DNA of 64,000 bases from Strigamia acuminata (GCA_949358305.1 OX442315.1:15462427-15526426); one strand, 5' to 3'; positions 1 to 13,200 are shown, counted from the stretch's first letter. Notes: a model not told the origin generated them from the letters alone. Translations and numbers: made by a program.

Positions 1-2280
1 TATATAGATATTATTATTATTATTATTATCATTATTTTTTTTTTTAATATATTTTTTTTTGTATTTATACAACTCTATATTAGGACTGAATTATACCCAA
101 AAAAAGTACTGTTTAAATTGTATATATTGTAAAGTGGAACTGAGGAACCATTTTGTTTTGTAGATACCTGAGTGATTTGGGAATTTAAACGGTATACAAA
201 TCTTTTCTCTAGTCGTAATCATTTTCTTTTATTTTACTGTTCAATATTTACTTATTTTATTTATTACAAGGAACTTTTTTTTTCTCTTTTCGTCAATCTT
301 ATACCTCTTCGCACGTTTATTAGATATGTAGGCCAAAAATTATTAAAAATTAGAATTAATGATATTGTATAATTATGTATATATATAAAAAAAAAATTAG
401 AATTAATTAATTATATTTTTTTTGTCCATTTAAAAAATCGAGGAAATTAATGCTTTTAAAAAATATGAGGTATTGAAACTAGAGGATGATTTGTCACGTT
501 CAATTAAATTAATTAAAGAATGCAATGGTTTTTATTTATAACTCCCTTTTTTAAATCTCCCTTTTTCAATTCAAAAAAACAATGAAAAACGGGACATATA
601 AAAGGAGTTATCACATTGTTTAATTGAAAATAGTCGTATTTATTTATTTAATATGTACAAATCGAAAAATGATAAAAATTCGCATTTTTGTACAATTAGA
701 AATCACTTTTTCCCTCGCTCGTAAACCCCCATTTTACGTGATATCAAATTATACAAAAAAAACAAATATTTTCTAACAGAATCAAATTATATTGAGAAAA
801 AAATAGAAAAAGAAAATGATAAAACAAAAATTTACATTGCACTAAGTGCCACTATCGTCAGAAATTAATCTCAACCATTTAAAATTGAAAGAGAAAAATA
901 AAAAATAAAAAAAAATAATTGAATGTGGCTTAAAATTTTCAAAAAAATCTAAATTTGTTGGCTACAAAATAACATTTAGCCCACATTACCCTAAAGTTCC
1001 TCAGAGCATAAGTAAATCATTCACCCAAATGCCTCGCAAATAAGAACCAACTCTAAGTTGCATTCTACAATCCCTATACGATTAAATAATATTAAATCGA
1101 TAATCATAATAATAGTTATTATATCCACGTCATCTTAAAGACGACAAAATATACGTTCATAATACTAACTTTTTTCCACTACATTTAAGACTTGTTATTA
1201 CATTTAAAAATACCATATCAAGACTTTGTCGTAGTTTTAGTGTATATTTTATATATAATTTTTATTTATTTATTTATTTATTTATTATTTAACTGTCATA
1301 TTAGTTAAAAACCTCGACCAGGATAGTAATCAAATGTCTAATTTTTTAAGTTCATTTCCAAAAATAATGTTCAATTATGTGGTATACACCTGCCAGCCAT
1401 TTTGTATTTAGGAATTCCTTTTAAAAAGCGTCGTAATTCCAAATTAACACCAAAACTCAACTCAAATTTCAATGTTTACAGCTTGAAATATGCACCCTAT
1501 GTAAAAATCTTATTGGTTCACTCGGAAAGAAATGAAATTCTAAGAAAAAGAAAAGAATAAAAGACAGAAAGAAAGATAGAAAATAATCCATCAGGTACTC
1601 GACTAAATTATGAATGAATTGATGTCGAATAATGTAATTAAAAAATAGAAATGAGATTATTTATTATCATCATCGTCATCCTTAATTATTATTATTATTT
1701 CAAAATATAAAATTCAAAAATTGGAGGTATATTGGATTGGTTGTTTACTGTGTTGATATTGTATGGTATGTATTATGATGAGCTTGTTTGTGCATAGTCA
1801 CTTGTTGACATATTATTATCAATAATAATAACTTAAACAAAAATAAATAAATGTTTTAAGAAGAAATTTCTCTAAATAATGTACTTGGTTATCATCGTTT
1901 TCTATATATTTTCATTCTTTTTTGTTTTTTTGTTTTGCCGGGTGCAAAATTAATTATTATTAATTATTATACTCTTCGTATAATGTGCTTTCAAAGTGAA
2001 GAGTGTTTACGGACAAAAAATCCAAACGGATATACAAAACAAAAATTATATAAACAACACATGGTGAGAAGAGCGAACCATTTTATCGCGTTAATGCAAA
2101 ACGATCCGCTCGTTCGGAACAAAAAAAAATAAACAGGAAAAATCTTGAGTGGCATTTCATATATGCTGGCAAAAAAATAAATACAAAATATTATTATTTA
2201 AATTTTAAAATAAAACCATTGTAACAAATAACGGCCTAGGTGTGTGTTGTACAAATCTTTTTTTTTTTTAAATATATAAT

Positions 2281-2459
2281 TACCGTAAATCCTCCGACAG
2301 AACGCGGGGTTTATTGGTTACTTATATTTATTTATTTTTATATTTACGGGACGTTTGCGTAACGTCTCCGTCTTTTTATAAGGCAATTTCAAAGCCTGAT
2401 GGTCAGTTTGAACGGTAAATTCCAAGTAAAGTCTGCGCTGTTTGCGAGGGTTTACGGTA
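2281..2459. mobile_element. Short TIR element (MITE) with TA target duplication
   Basis: The left end reads TACCGTAAATCCTC and the right end is its inverted counterpart, GAGGGTTTACGGTA. The inverted similarity extends imperfectly for about 35 bp, up to a shared TTGG. TA sits at both outer ends, as expected of Tc1/mariner-like targeting. There is no coding capacity, so this is a non-autonomous element of about 179 bp. The family assignment is inference from the TA boundary only. Confidence 0.6.
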
Positions 2460-2970
2460 TAATCATTAATATTAATACGATTACATATAAAATAAAATTA
2501 AAATACTAATAAAATAAAAAAAAAAATTAATCAAATTCCTATAGATTCTTGTTTCTTGAGTACAAATATAGGGAATAACATAATTTCTTTTTTTCCAAAA
2601 TATAACCAGAATGATTTTTTTGAGTTTTGTTCTGGTACAAAAACAGAAGAAAAAAAAAATTTCTTATATTTTTTTTTTTAAAAATTGTATAATTATATTT
2701 CAATTTATAACATTTGAGGTATTGTATTTAATGTTTAAAAAAAAAAAAAAAATGAAAAATGAAAAAAAAAATAAAAAAAATTTATAATACAATTAATTAT
2801 GAATAAAAAATGAAAAACAAAAAAAAAATAAAATCCTGAGGTTTGCCTCTTTATGAAATTAAAAAAATATTTCATTCAGTGTGATGTGACTCATTGAGAG
2901 CGACCCCTAACCTAGAAATGGAAAAATTTAAAAAAAAAAAAAAAAAAAGGGAAAGAAAAAAAATTTTCAT

Positions 2971-2995
2971 GGGGGGGGGCTGGGGGGGGGGGGGG
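2971..2995 (+). repeat. G-run cluster (9 G, CT, 14 G)
   Basis: Two long uninterrupted guanine runs lie in an otherwise A/T-rich neighbourhood. They are separated by two bases. The composition allows G-quadruplex folding on the plus strand. It could also be a homopolymer sequencing or assembly error, since such runs are error-prone. Confidence 0.6.
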
Positions 2996-4603
2996 CAAGC
3001 TGTTTTTTTTTAAAAAGTGTGTAAAACAATTTGAGCACTGTACAAATTCGCATTTCAAACAAATTTTCTTTCTCTCCAGGAACCAGACCTATTAGGAAGC
3101 AGCGCAAGAGGATTCACTTTGCATTCGAATGCCTTATGTTTCGAGACCCTCTACATTCATTTTTAGTATTCTTTTTTCCTTCCAAAACACACACACAATC
3201 ACAAGCACTTGGTTCGACGACTTTTTCAAAGTCTCGAGAACTCTTCGAGTCCCAAGTGTTTATTTACTTATTTTTTTTTTTTTGTAATTAATCTTTTTAA
3301 TTACCTAATTAATTATTTGTTTTGTTTTTAAGCCTAACAACTACGTTTCATCATGATGCCCGTGCGGTCTAGAAAACTCACTACTAGAATTCAATTGTAA
3401 AATGGCATTTTTTTTTTCTTTTTTTTTCTTTTTTGGTTTTCGTCAATTCTAAACAAAAACACACACACAATCCAGAAATGGAATTCACAAAGCAGAACTC
3501 GCTAATAACTCACCCCGAATGATTAAAATTCAAAATTAAAAAATCATTTTCTTGTGTTTACTAAAACTTCCGAATGAATAGCCGCACCTCCGTTTCTCTT
3601 GTCTAATTTCCACGAGTTTCAAGCGGTAAATATTTTTGCCAGATTTTAGTGAAAAATAGAAAAATAAAAAAAAAATTAATAAAGAAAAATGAAAATAAAT
3701 TAAACTTATTCATTTCTCACTGCATTGCAAATTCTGATTTCCAAACATTACCACGTTACCATGGACACACAGTTGAATAGAGTAAGAAAGTTGACTACGG
3801 CGCGTGTTATTTACTTATATTATATATATATATATATATACCCCGTCTTTTTCCGGAAGAAATTTGATTCTTACTCCCATCCAAACTGCACACCCATGTA
3901 AACCTTAAAAAATAAAAAAAAAATAAAAAAAAATAAAATAAAAAAATTTGTTGACTTTTTAAAAAAAAAAAAATTACCAACTTTTAAATCTTTTCAAGAT
4001 TCCTTCACCATTTTGTAAATATACTTTCCCTCATTCAAAAAAATTACTATTTTTTTTATAAAACATTGAAAATAACCCTAGTGTTACCTCAAAAAAAAAA
4101 AAAAAAAAAAAAAAAAGCCAAATTGACTAAAATAATTAAAAAAAAAAAAAATGCAATGGACAAACATCTTTGGATCTTGATTGGGAACTAGGAGGAAAAA
4201 TTGAGCGATTTAAAAATTCCTGAGTACGTTAATAGAAATATTAGAGGGACGATGTTCTCTTTCGTAATCTTTGTAGCTGCTTGTAAAACAGATAAAATTT
4301 AAATAAAAACCGAACCCTAATGTCGCACAAAAAAGACTGAAAAACACAGTCTGCCTTGTGAACTCCTTTCCTATTTTTTTTTCTCGTTTTCTTATTTTTT
4401 TTTTTAAATTTTTTTTTAAAAGTTTTTTTTTTTTTTTTTTTTTTTTTATATATATTTTGTATTTTTTTTTTAATGCCATCCCAAACTAAGTTCGGCAACA
4501 GCAGCAGGTACGTGAATGTTATTGAGAAGTATGGAAGTTGAATGTTTTGCGTTAAAATGATTTTTCTTGGTTTTTCTTTCTTTTTTCTTTTTAAATGTCG
4601 ATT

Positions 4604-7600
4604 TCACTGGCCTGGCTCTAGCTTCACTTCGATCGCCGACTCTAGCTTCACGTCGAGCGGTGTCTCGTTCAATCTCAACAATGGCATTTGGTTGCTTCGT
4701 CCAGTGACGCTTCTTTGACCGTCGCTGTCGTCTTGACTTTGATCGCTCTCTGATGGCTCGATATCTGGTTGGCACACTATGTGCGTGGGTGTTTGAAGAT
4801 GATCCCAATTCATAGCCATGGCTTGACTTATATCTTGGCTAGGCAGTGACTGACTCAGATCTAAACCTTGAAATGCACCTACAAAGAAATAAATTAAGTC
4901 ATCAGAAATTTGAATATTAACAAAAATAAAGAAAAAAAGATAAATTTGGACAGATCGTTCAAAAACAAATAAAGGTTTGAGTTTTGAGCGCATCAGTTGC
5001 CAAGAATAAAGAAATATCAATTAACTACAGAATCTTGATGCTAATAGTAGGCCTAATAATGCTAAAATAAAGTAAATAACAGTAAACTCATTATTAAAAG
5101 TAATTTACAGCGTAGTAACAAAATACTGTATTGTTTTTTATTTACTTTATTTTAGCATTGTTAGGCCTAATATTGGCATAATAACAACTGGAATTAGAAA
5201 ATCGTTTGCGGCAGTACGAATTTAGCATCGGGCGCGAACTGTAGGTTAGAATAATAGCAAATGATTGTCGTTTATTGATTATTGGATTTTTTAAAACTGA
5301 ATTTCGTTGGTTTGAAATGACAATTTCAAGTTGGGATTTTGGAATTCCCAGTACTACATCCCAATTTTATTTCTATTTGACTAAAATTTAATTAGTATTT
5401 ATTTTATAGGGATGTTTTGACGACGATATTTCGTCAACCAATCGCAAGCGAGGTATAATAATGACGACATTTCGCTAACCCAATCGGGAAAGCGGTATTT
5501 GTAATGATGTCATTTCGCTCAGCTAATCACATCGTTGTGAAGTATTGTTAATAAAACAAGCAGACATTTTTCTATACTGTAAACCTCAGTACAAATTGTG
5601 TTTTGTCAAAACAAACCACTGGAATGTCCAGTTCAAAAATCCAAGCAGTCGAACCGTTTTTGTTTCATAAATGTAATAAAGATTAACTGTCGACAGAAAT
5701 TGTCAAGTGTGATAGGCCAATTAAATCAAATCGTGCATAAACGAAATGAGCCCAATTTTCAAATCAACAACAATAATTTTCTCTCTCTAAAATTGCAACA
5801 AGTGAATAACTACAAACAAAGTTGCAAAAACATTTGACAAACACTTTTTTATAATAAATAAAGACTCACTCACAGCCATTATTACCTTGCTGCTTGAGCT
5901 TCTGTTTGGCTTCTTTTCGCCTGTTATTGAACCAATTGGTCACCACATTAAGCGTGACACGCTCCTTGTCAGTCAAGTCTCGATCTACAATGAACAATAA
6001 ATAAATAAATAAATAAATAAATAAATACTCAATAAAGACATTTAAACTAAACAACATATTTAAACTACTTGGCTTGACGTAGCTTTTATTTTTCTGTATT
6101 TTTACGGCAACCGTAATCGTGATACAATTATATTTTAATTCTACGCGTTTGTTCGATATACCTGGTTTCGTCATGGCCCTGTTACATTCTTCGACAATTT
6201 GCTCCCGAGTTTGTGTGTCAGGATACGGATCGTTATTGTAATATTTCTCCAAGATGGCCAAATGTGCTGCCTTAAATGTGAATCTTTCTCTTTTAAGCGG
6301 AATCAAATCGCCTGAATCCGACAACATTCGCTTCACACCTGAATTGGGACAGATTTGTTCTAAAAAAAAATAAAAATTAAAAATAAAAATCTTGATTAAC
6401 ATCATGCAAGAAAAACAGCAGAACCTCGTTATAACGAACCGCGATATAATTTTTTTTCTTATAACGAAAACCTAAAAACGGCTCGGTTGGTCGTTTGACC
6501 ATAGATTTTGATATAACAAACTTTCGTTATAACAAGCCGATTTTTCAGGTCTCTCGCGATTCGTTATAAGGAGACTCGACTGCAAGACAATAAACATCAA
6601 TCCATCTTTTTGTTCTACGCTTATTTATCCGTAACTTAATCTAAAATCAATTGCTTTGTTTGACCAACAACATATTGTACACATCCGACTAATGTTTGAG
6701 AAAACCAATTTCAATACCAAAGTCATTAATACTTAATCTCCAAATTACATCAGCACACACTGTTTAATATTTACTAATTTCCCTCCACATTGCTAACTAA
6801 TACCTAATGAGTCTAAAAATTGACAAAGGTTTTCCCTCGTGTGTATTTACAATAATCTAGTTCTAGGGAATCCTAATGTAACCTACAACACAATTAATAA
6901 AATACAACAACAAACAATAAACAACATTAGGAGTCATTAGTCAAACAGCAAATGTCTTCCTTTCCATTTTATTGAAGCGATTCCAACACAGAACACTCTT
7001 GATAATTTACAACATTTCTCTTTTTTTATTTATTATCCGACTTACTCAGCTTCCATGGATTCTTTTTACACGTCAGGTACCAAGAGTAGATGGCAGTTTT
7101 AGTTCTCTCTGTCATTTCGGCAACCTCTCCCCGAAAATAGCGACTCACATATGCTTGACTAATCTTTGTCATTTCAGCTATAAAATGCTGCTTGATGTTA
7201 TACTTCACTACAAATTTTCGAATTTCTTCCAGGATTGCCATGTCACCTTGTCTAAAAAAAATAAAAAATAAAAAAATTACAATTTGAGCATAATATCACC
7301 AATACCCCATAATCATAGTGTTGGTCGTAATTTGTAATACCCCCAATTTCATAAATTTGAATTAACGACAATTACTACTTTACTGTGAATATGAATGTGA
7401 TGTGGTAAACATATTCACACGATTGCGATATGTCGGAGGCAGATTTATTGTTTCTATTGCATTTATGGTTTAATCTTCAAAAGACCAATTGACTTATTCG
7501 TCTGAAATGATTTCTCTGAACAAGATATGACGTCTTTTACATCAGGGCTTCTTAAACTAAATGTGGGGGTCGTGAAAAATGTTTGATTTGTATGTATACC

Positions 7601-8479
7601 TACATACCCAGAGTCGCATAAAAAAATTCATGGGCAAAAAAGGATTGCAAAAGAAAAAAGTTTAATCTCCAAGAAGTCAACTTGAAAGAATTCAAATAAA
7701 TGAAATGACTTCTTTGACTTATAAAAGGGACCTCTCTCTTCTACACCTCTATTGGCTATTGTTACCACATGTTGTAGGTAGCCATCTTTTTAGTTCAGTT
7801 CAGTTTTCAGTGTGTTCAATCGAGAATTTACTTTTTTAAGTAATTTAAAGAGAAGAAAGTTCGTCTTTTGAAGTTTGAATGAATGTTTTCATGATATAAA
7901 AACATTGCAACAACATTTTTACAAGTGTGGGGAATAAAAGAATGAATAAAAAAGGAATTACTTCATAAACTCTAGCAATTCGGCCTGATCTTCGAGATAC
8001 TGGTCGTGATGCCCATTGAGCAAACGAGGCGGAGTTGTCAATTGATTGGCAGGGGTATTACTGATACTGAGGTAGTTGGGAGTAACGTTGCTTGTTTGTG
8101 GAGTTGCAGGTGGCGAATCCGAAGTTTGCGTCGGTGGACTTGCTGTTGCTGGCTCTCCCCCTTCAGAACTGGGCCGTCGCTGAGCCGAGGCTGAAATGGC
8201 CGCTTGCTGCCGAAGAAGCTGTTGCTGCAGTTGGAGGTGGACGAGGGCTAGTCCCAATTGCTGGCCTGTGACTAACCCTCCTCCACCCATCTGGTTTGTT
8301 GCTCGCGATGCGCCCATAGGCCCAGGGTACGATCGTCCCAACTCAGCATCCAACCGGTCTAACTCTTCAAACGCTTGCACCACTTGCTCCTTGGAAATGC
8401 CACTGCTGCGCAAGCGACGAATCAACTCAATTTGTTCGATTGTGAACAACACTGGGTGCCCAGATCCAAGCGATGCCAT
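4604..8479 (-). CDS. HMBOX1: HMBOX1-like (HOT1) atypical homeodomain protein
   Basis: Five coding exons on the minus strand: 8479-7962, 7251-7046, 6359-6162, 5984-5874, 4878-4604. All introns are GT-AG, phases match at every junction, and the sum is 435 residues (human HMBOX1 is about 420). The N-terminus carries the HNF1/HMBOX1-type helical domain (FTIEQIELIRRLRSSG, about residues 9-24, running on to LDRLD). Exon 2 gives the POU-like domain (about 177-235). Exons 3-4 give a homeodomain (about 264-342) with recognition helix WFNNRRKE. The last exon has two VKLE motifs (psi-K-x-E, possible SUMO sites), like the IKTE tail of HMBOX1. The start ATG has a strong context (ACCATGG) and follows a splice acceptor at 8485, so an upstream noncoding exon exists. 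Exon 4 has a second in-frame donor at 5886 that would drop four residues (GNNG). Known role of the family: binding double-stranded telomeric repeats and transcriptional regulation in the nucleus. Confidence 0.93.
5038..5179. mobile_element. Foldback/MITE-like inverted repeat in HMBOX1 intron 4
   Basis: The left arm (5038-5083) contains AGGCCTAATAATGCTAAAAT and runs on through AAAGTAAATAA. The right arm (about 5127-5179) is its inverted copy, ending in GCATTGTTAGGCCTAATATT. The arms pair over about 45 bp with a spacer of roughly 45 bp. The element is noncoding. No convincing target-site duplication was found, so a foldback element or an old MITE is the best description. Confidence 0.65.
6416..6582. 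mobile_element. Degraded pogo/Tigger-like MITE in HMBOX1 intron 2
   Basis: Inverted ends: the left end starts CAGCAGAACCTCGTTATAAC, and the right end read in reverse complement starts CAGTCGAGTCTCCTTATAAC. Both continue GAA(C/T)CGCGA. About 22 of 29 terminal positions agree. The inside holds further TTATAACGAA-like copies. CAG...TATAACGA ends are typical of pogo/Tigger-type Tc1/mariner MITEs. The TA duplication is not visible, so the copy is old or slightly mis-bounded. Confidence 0.6.
7479..7805 (+). repeat. Dispersed repeat, copy A (TATA plus CAGTT-initiator-like)
   Basis: The sequence matches 26101-26346 in two blocks: CTTCAAAAGAC to ACATC (about 7479-7545), then TCTCCAAGAAGTCAACTTG to GTGTGTTCAA (about 7669-7805). 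Between them copy A has about 120 bp that copy B lacks. That insert begins AGGGCTTCTTAAACT, like a hAT MITE end. Both copies carry TATAAAAG (7720-7727 here), CTATTGGCTA, and TTCAGTTCAGTTTT(C/T)AGTG. The order suggests a promoter-bearing repeat such as a solo LTR fragment. It lies just upstream of HMBOX1 exon 2, in intron 1. Confidence 0.6.
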
Positions 8480-8484
8480 GGTTC

Positions 8485-9589
8485 CTGCAACGAAATTTGA
8501 AAAAAAAAGAAAAAATTTAATTTTAAAAAAATATTATTTTGGTATTTTTGGGGATTTTTTTTTTTTTTGTCTTTCTTGAAATAAATTTCAATTTAGAAAC
8601 TTATCGATTTTTCAACCACTTTGCAAATCCACTTGTTATGACAGGAATATTTTCAGAAGATGAAGGAAGGGAGGTGGGAGGGTGGCGAGGGGAAGAAGAA
8701 AAAAAATCGATTTAGAGAAAAAGAAATGAAAAATAATATTGCATTTTATCCTCTTTCAGTTTGTTTGATAAATTTTTCAGATTAATCCAAAATGTGGAGA
8801 AATAAAAAAGCCAATAAATCCAAAACACAATTGATAAAATGGAAAAAAAAAGAATAAAATCAATTTTATTACTTTTATGACATAACTTATATATAAAAAA
8901 AAATAAAAATAATAATAAAAAAAAAAATACAAAAGATTTAAAAAAAAAAAAATCTACAAAAATCCAACATTTAATCAGTCACTGACCCCATTTTTAACCA
9001 CCAATCAAACAGGAAAACACAAAAAAACAAAAAAAAAACTTCATAAACCAATTAAATCAACAAAAAAAAACAACAACTGCCATGCTATCTTAACTCATAA
9101 AATTATCCCACTTGAAACTCCAAACCACTAATTATTGTATAAAATATTTATTCCATTGCAACCACGCATCACCAAAAAAAAAAAAAAAAAAAAAAATTAA
9201 AAAAAAATAATTAAACCTCTCAACAACCCCCCAACCAAAACACTTCACATTTTCCCAACACAAACGACCACTCTTGAAATAATAAGACAAAAATAATATC
9301 CCTTTCCCTTCCATTCCATTCCCCCTAGCCCGCGTACATGCAACTGGAATGTGATTACAAATCCGAAGGTTTACAAACCTGTCAAGGACATCAGATTAAC
9401 CGTAGGCTCCGATCCAACCCCGACGACTAAACATGTTGAAATTAAAACACGACTACTTATATCATTAAGTTATCACAAAAGGAATACTAATGAAAACACA
9501 ACAATCAAACACACAAAATGATTTTCTTTTAAATTTCTTCAAATCTTAACAGGTGCACATCATATTCTGCGCACATGCAATCTTTTGTG
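8485..9589. other. Upstream intron or flank of HMBOX1, noncoding
   Basis: This is an A-rich stretch on the plus strand. On the minus strand it forms a long polypyrimidine tract running into the TTGCAG acceptor at 8485-8490, directly upstream of the HMBOX1 start. No coding region is recognised. It probably represents the 3' part of an intron in the 5' UTR of HMBOX1, interrupted upstream by the first BEL element. Confidence 0.5.
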
Positions 9590-9594
9590 CTTAT

Positions 9595-10125
9595 TGTAAA
9601 ATCTAGACTGATTTAATTTGTTTTTAATGTTTATTCATGTATTTGATTTTAGTAATTTTGTCTTAGTTTAATTATCGATTGAATTTAGTGATTGATTTGT
9701 GTTTATTACAATTAAGTGTTTTGTGTTTTGTTTTGTGAATTTATGTTCTTTTTCATTCATTGTGCCTTATTGTGTATTATCGTGTTTAATTGTGTTTCAT
9801 CATGGTTTTTGCTGACTTTTCAGTTGTGTTATTGCATTAAATTGTCTGTGTTCTTTTTGTGTTATATAAATCGCTCGAGGGTCTTTTCGAGAGCCCTCTT
9901 TTATGTAAATTGGGTATCTTTCGGCCCTTGTTGACCGGATGTAGACCCCGTTTTTTCTATGTAACCCACATTCCACCCTCAACTCGCTGACCACGCGTCA
10001 CTTGTGAAAAAGAATGTCATTTTTCAACTCAAGTAAAATTAAAAGTTGTTAAGTTTTATTTCGACCGTCGCTTTTGCTGTTTTACAATTCATCACCCATC
10101 GTGAAGTTCATTTACATTTCGTAAA
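9595..10125 (+). repeat. 5' LTR of BEL copy 1
   Basis: It starts TGTAAAATCTAG and ends TTTCGTAAA. The boundaries are fixed by the 3' LTR and by the flanking CTTAT duplication. A TATATAAA box is at 9863-9870. It is followed by a GC-richer stretch with a CTCGAGGG/GAGAGCCCTC hairpin-like pair, probably around the U3/R junction. It carries the variant GTGAATTTATGTTC at about 9735, which differs from copy 2. Short open frames inside the LTR are not genes. Confidence 0.95.
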
Positions 10126-10126
10126 T

Positions 10127-10144
10127 TGGTGCCGAAACCCGGGA
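10127..10144 (+). promoter_or_regulatory. Primer-binding site complementary to tRNA-Phe
   Basis: TGGTGCCGAAACCCGGGA begins two bases after the LTR end. Its reverse complement ends in CGGCACCA and implies a tRNA with acceptor stem GCCGAAA, which is the animal cytosolic tRNA-Phe(GAA) acceptor. Reverse transcription would therefore be primed by tRNA-Phe. All 18 positions fit the tRNA-Phe 3' end as I know it. Confidence 0.85.
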
Positions 10145-10212
10145 CATCTTTCCAGGGAACAAACTCGTAACTTCAATCTGAAAAAACTGCAAGTAGCATC
10201 TCGAATTTAACA

Positions 10213-13200
10213 ATGGCCGACGACCTCGCCGTGTTGAAGGCTCAGCGTGCAGTAACCCGTAGGCTGACCACCACAACTATAACGAAGGCCAAAACAATTC
10301 TCGCTGGTATACCTATAAATGAACTCGATTTAAAAAAGATAAAAGTGCATCTACAAGCAAAATCAAATGAACTCAAATCGCTCGACGCCAAAATCTTGGC
10401 CATGCTCACCGACGAACAAGAGATAGATGAAGAAATCACTCGATCCGAGACTGAATATCACGAAAAAATTATTGATTGTGGTGTCGAAATCGACGAGGCG
10501 CTAATTACTTTCATCGCGCCCCCAACCACACCTGTACTCCCGCCGATAACAAATAATTACCACGGGACCGCGAGTGTGCCACAAGACTCACCCATGCGAC
10601 TGCCCAAGTACGACACAATTAAATTCAAAGGAGATCCGCTGGACTGGGCTGACTTTTGGGGTAATTTTGAGATCTCAATTGACACCAAAACGAACATTTC
10701 TGCGCAAAGTAAATTGGTGTATTTAAAGTCGCTCTTGGATGGAGAAGCAGCACTCGTGTTGAAGGGATTACCGCCAACAAATGAAAACTATCCGATCGCT
10801 AAAAAATTGTTGCTCGAACGCTTTGGCCGTACAGATGTTCTTCTCAGCGCACATTTACGCTCCCTAATGAAAATGAAACCCGTACGTGATATTCTCGATC
10901 CTATTCCTCTTCAAAAATTGTACGATGAGTGTGAAACACACGTACGCGGTCTGAATGCGGCAAATATGAATGTTGATGCCATTGACGCAACAGCGTGTCC
11001 ACTCATTCTAGGACTAGTGCCACGACAAATTTCGCTGGAATTTTCACGTCAATATCCCGACGGGAAATACAAAGCTAAAGATTTGTTGGACATGGTGCGT
11101 AACGAACTCGTGCACCACAATAAAATTGAGAACTTTCAAGATCTTCACCGCTCAACAGAGAAAAGCAAACCTGAAAAAATTGAGGTAGACAAATCCAATC
11201 AAAAACCCAATCGTGTGCCGTCTGCTCGTGTTTTGAGCACAACAATTACTAATTGCATGTTTTGCAACAAGACTCATGAGCGTGACGGGTGTTTGACTAC
11301 CGCAACCGAACGTAAAGAGTTCGTTAAAAAGGAAGGTCGCTGTTTCAAATGCTTAAAAAAAGGACATTCGTCTCGAAACTGCACCTTCCGTGTTACGTGT
11401 AAACTGTGTCAACGCCATCACAACCAACTCGTGTGCGAAGGCCCATCTGAGACGCCAAAAGAAAAAGTCACTTTGCTCGTATCAACAAACGAAAACCTCG
11501 CTGCGTACGCACAACCTCCAACCGCAACATTGGCAACAATATTCGTAAAAATTCAAAACGAATCTCGTGAGTCCATCGTGCAGTGTTTGATCGATCCGGG
11601 AAGCCAGAGTTCCTTCGTACTGGCTAGTTTGGCAAAAGACTTGCATTTGAAGCCGAATGGAGAAGAACATTTAAACGTGCACACTTTTGGAAATCAGACA
11701 CCGTTGAACACTAAAGGAAATCGATTTGAACTCAAATTGTGCAATGTTGGCGACAAAAATCGATCGCTCTGCGTTAATGCGCTTGAAACGCCATGGATTA
11801 CAAAACCCATTTGTACCAAATTGCAGGCTGGCTTACGAGCCGCCCTCGAACGCGATCAAATCGTGATTGATTCTGGAAACAATACTAATTGCGATATTTT
11901 TATTCTTTTAGGCGCAGACTGTATCGCGAAGATACTTACGGGATGCATACGAAAAATCGAGGAAAATTTGATCGCCATAGAGACGCTATTTGGCTGGACT
12001 TTGATGGGGTCATCAATAAATGTCACGACAATGTCCACACTAGTCACCCGCGTGTGCAGTGTGCGTCTCGAGGAGCGACTGGACGAGAGTCTGAAAAAAT
12101 TCTGGGAGCTCGAATCCATCGGCATTCGCCACGAGAGTGAAGACGAAACATTGACCGATCGAAATTCCTGCGCAATTCGTTTTCGCGAACAAGTGACGAG
12201 AGAAGAAGGAAGATACGTCGTCGCATTGCCGTGGTTGGTCGAACCGAGAAAACTTCACAATAATTACGAAATTGCTGAGAAACGTTTTTGGAATCTGGTA
12301 AGAAAATTTAAGAAAAATCCAGGATTCTACGCCGCCTACAAACAAATTTTCGACGATCAAATACGTGATGGAATAATCGAAGAAGTTAATGAACCGCAAC
12401 ATGAAAATTCGTACTACATGCCACACCGAGCCGTTATTAAAGAAGATCGCGTCACGACAAAGATTCGGATCGTTTTCGATGCCTCAGCTAAAGGAAAAAA
12501 TGAACTTTCACTGAACGATTGCCTGGACAGCGGTCCTAATTTGCTGCCAGAAATACTTATATTGCTGATTTTGTTTCGAAAAGAACCATTTGCTTATCTT
12601 TCGGACATAGAAAAGGCGTTTTTACAGCTATTGCTGAGAATGGCAGATCGGGATTTCGTTCGTTTCCTTTGGACACCGGAAGAATGGGACGGTCGGCAGT
12701 TTGTGAAGCCCAGAGTTATGCGCCAGAAAAGAGTAGTATTCGGAGTCAAATCAAGTCCCTACCTTTTAAACGACTCAATTCAACTACATCTCGACAACAT
12801 GCGTGAAAAATATGAAGAAACAGTTGCTCAAATCAAAGATAAATTTTACGTCGACGACTTGCTCGGTTGCGCCAAATCCGAAGGGGAGGTGGAAAAAATA
12901 TTCCACGAAGCTCGCAAATTGATGATGGAAGCGCACATGCCCCTACGCAAATGGCAATCGAACTCACAAAGCTTGCGAGAACTTTTTGCGAGAGAAATTC
13001 CGTCGGACGCAAATCTGGTCGACGCCGACAAACACTCGACGTCCGTGTTGGGACTGATCTGGAACTTTATAACCGACCACCTCCTGCTCGAAATAGGCGA
13101 ATGGGCTGACGCACAAGATCAACTCAAGGAATCAAAACGTTTGATCGTTCAGTCCGTGGCAAGGATTTACGATCCATTAGGATTTGCGACACCATTCGTA

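Larger units (their letters stand above)
1..4203. other. AT-rich noncoding flank downstream of HMBOX1
   Basis: No gene is recognised here. The stretch is dominated by A/T homopolymers and short AT microsatellites. Its short open frames (for example 172-372 and 1935-2132) have biased composition and no family motif. The right part probably includes the 3' UTR of the minus-strand HMBOX1 gene, which ends at 4604, but several TTTATT hexamers (minus-strand AATAAA) are present and a single poly(A) site cannot be chosen. A small TIR element (2281-2459) and a G-run cluster (2971-2995) are listed separately. Confidence 0.6.

Noticed and set aside
172-2132. Short plus-strand frames in the left flank
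   Set aside because: They have low-complexity composition, no domain, and no supporting splice or promoter signal.
4210-4808. Lysine-rich and basic minus-strand frames next to the HMBOX1 last exon
   Set aside because: They are driven by poly-A/poly-T tracts, or are out of frame with the real exon 4878-4604.
9716-9994. Open frames inside the BEL LTRs (also at 15544, 27518 and 33346)
   Set aside because: They overlap LTR regulatory sequence, recur in all four LTRs, and resemble no protein family.
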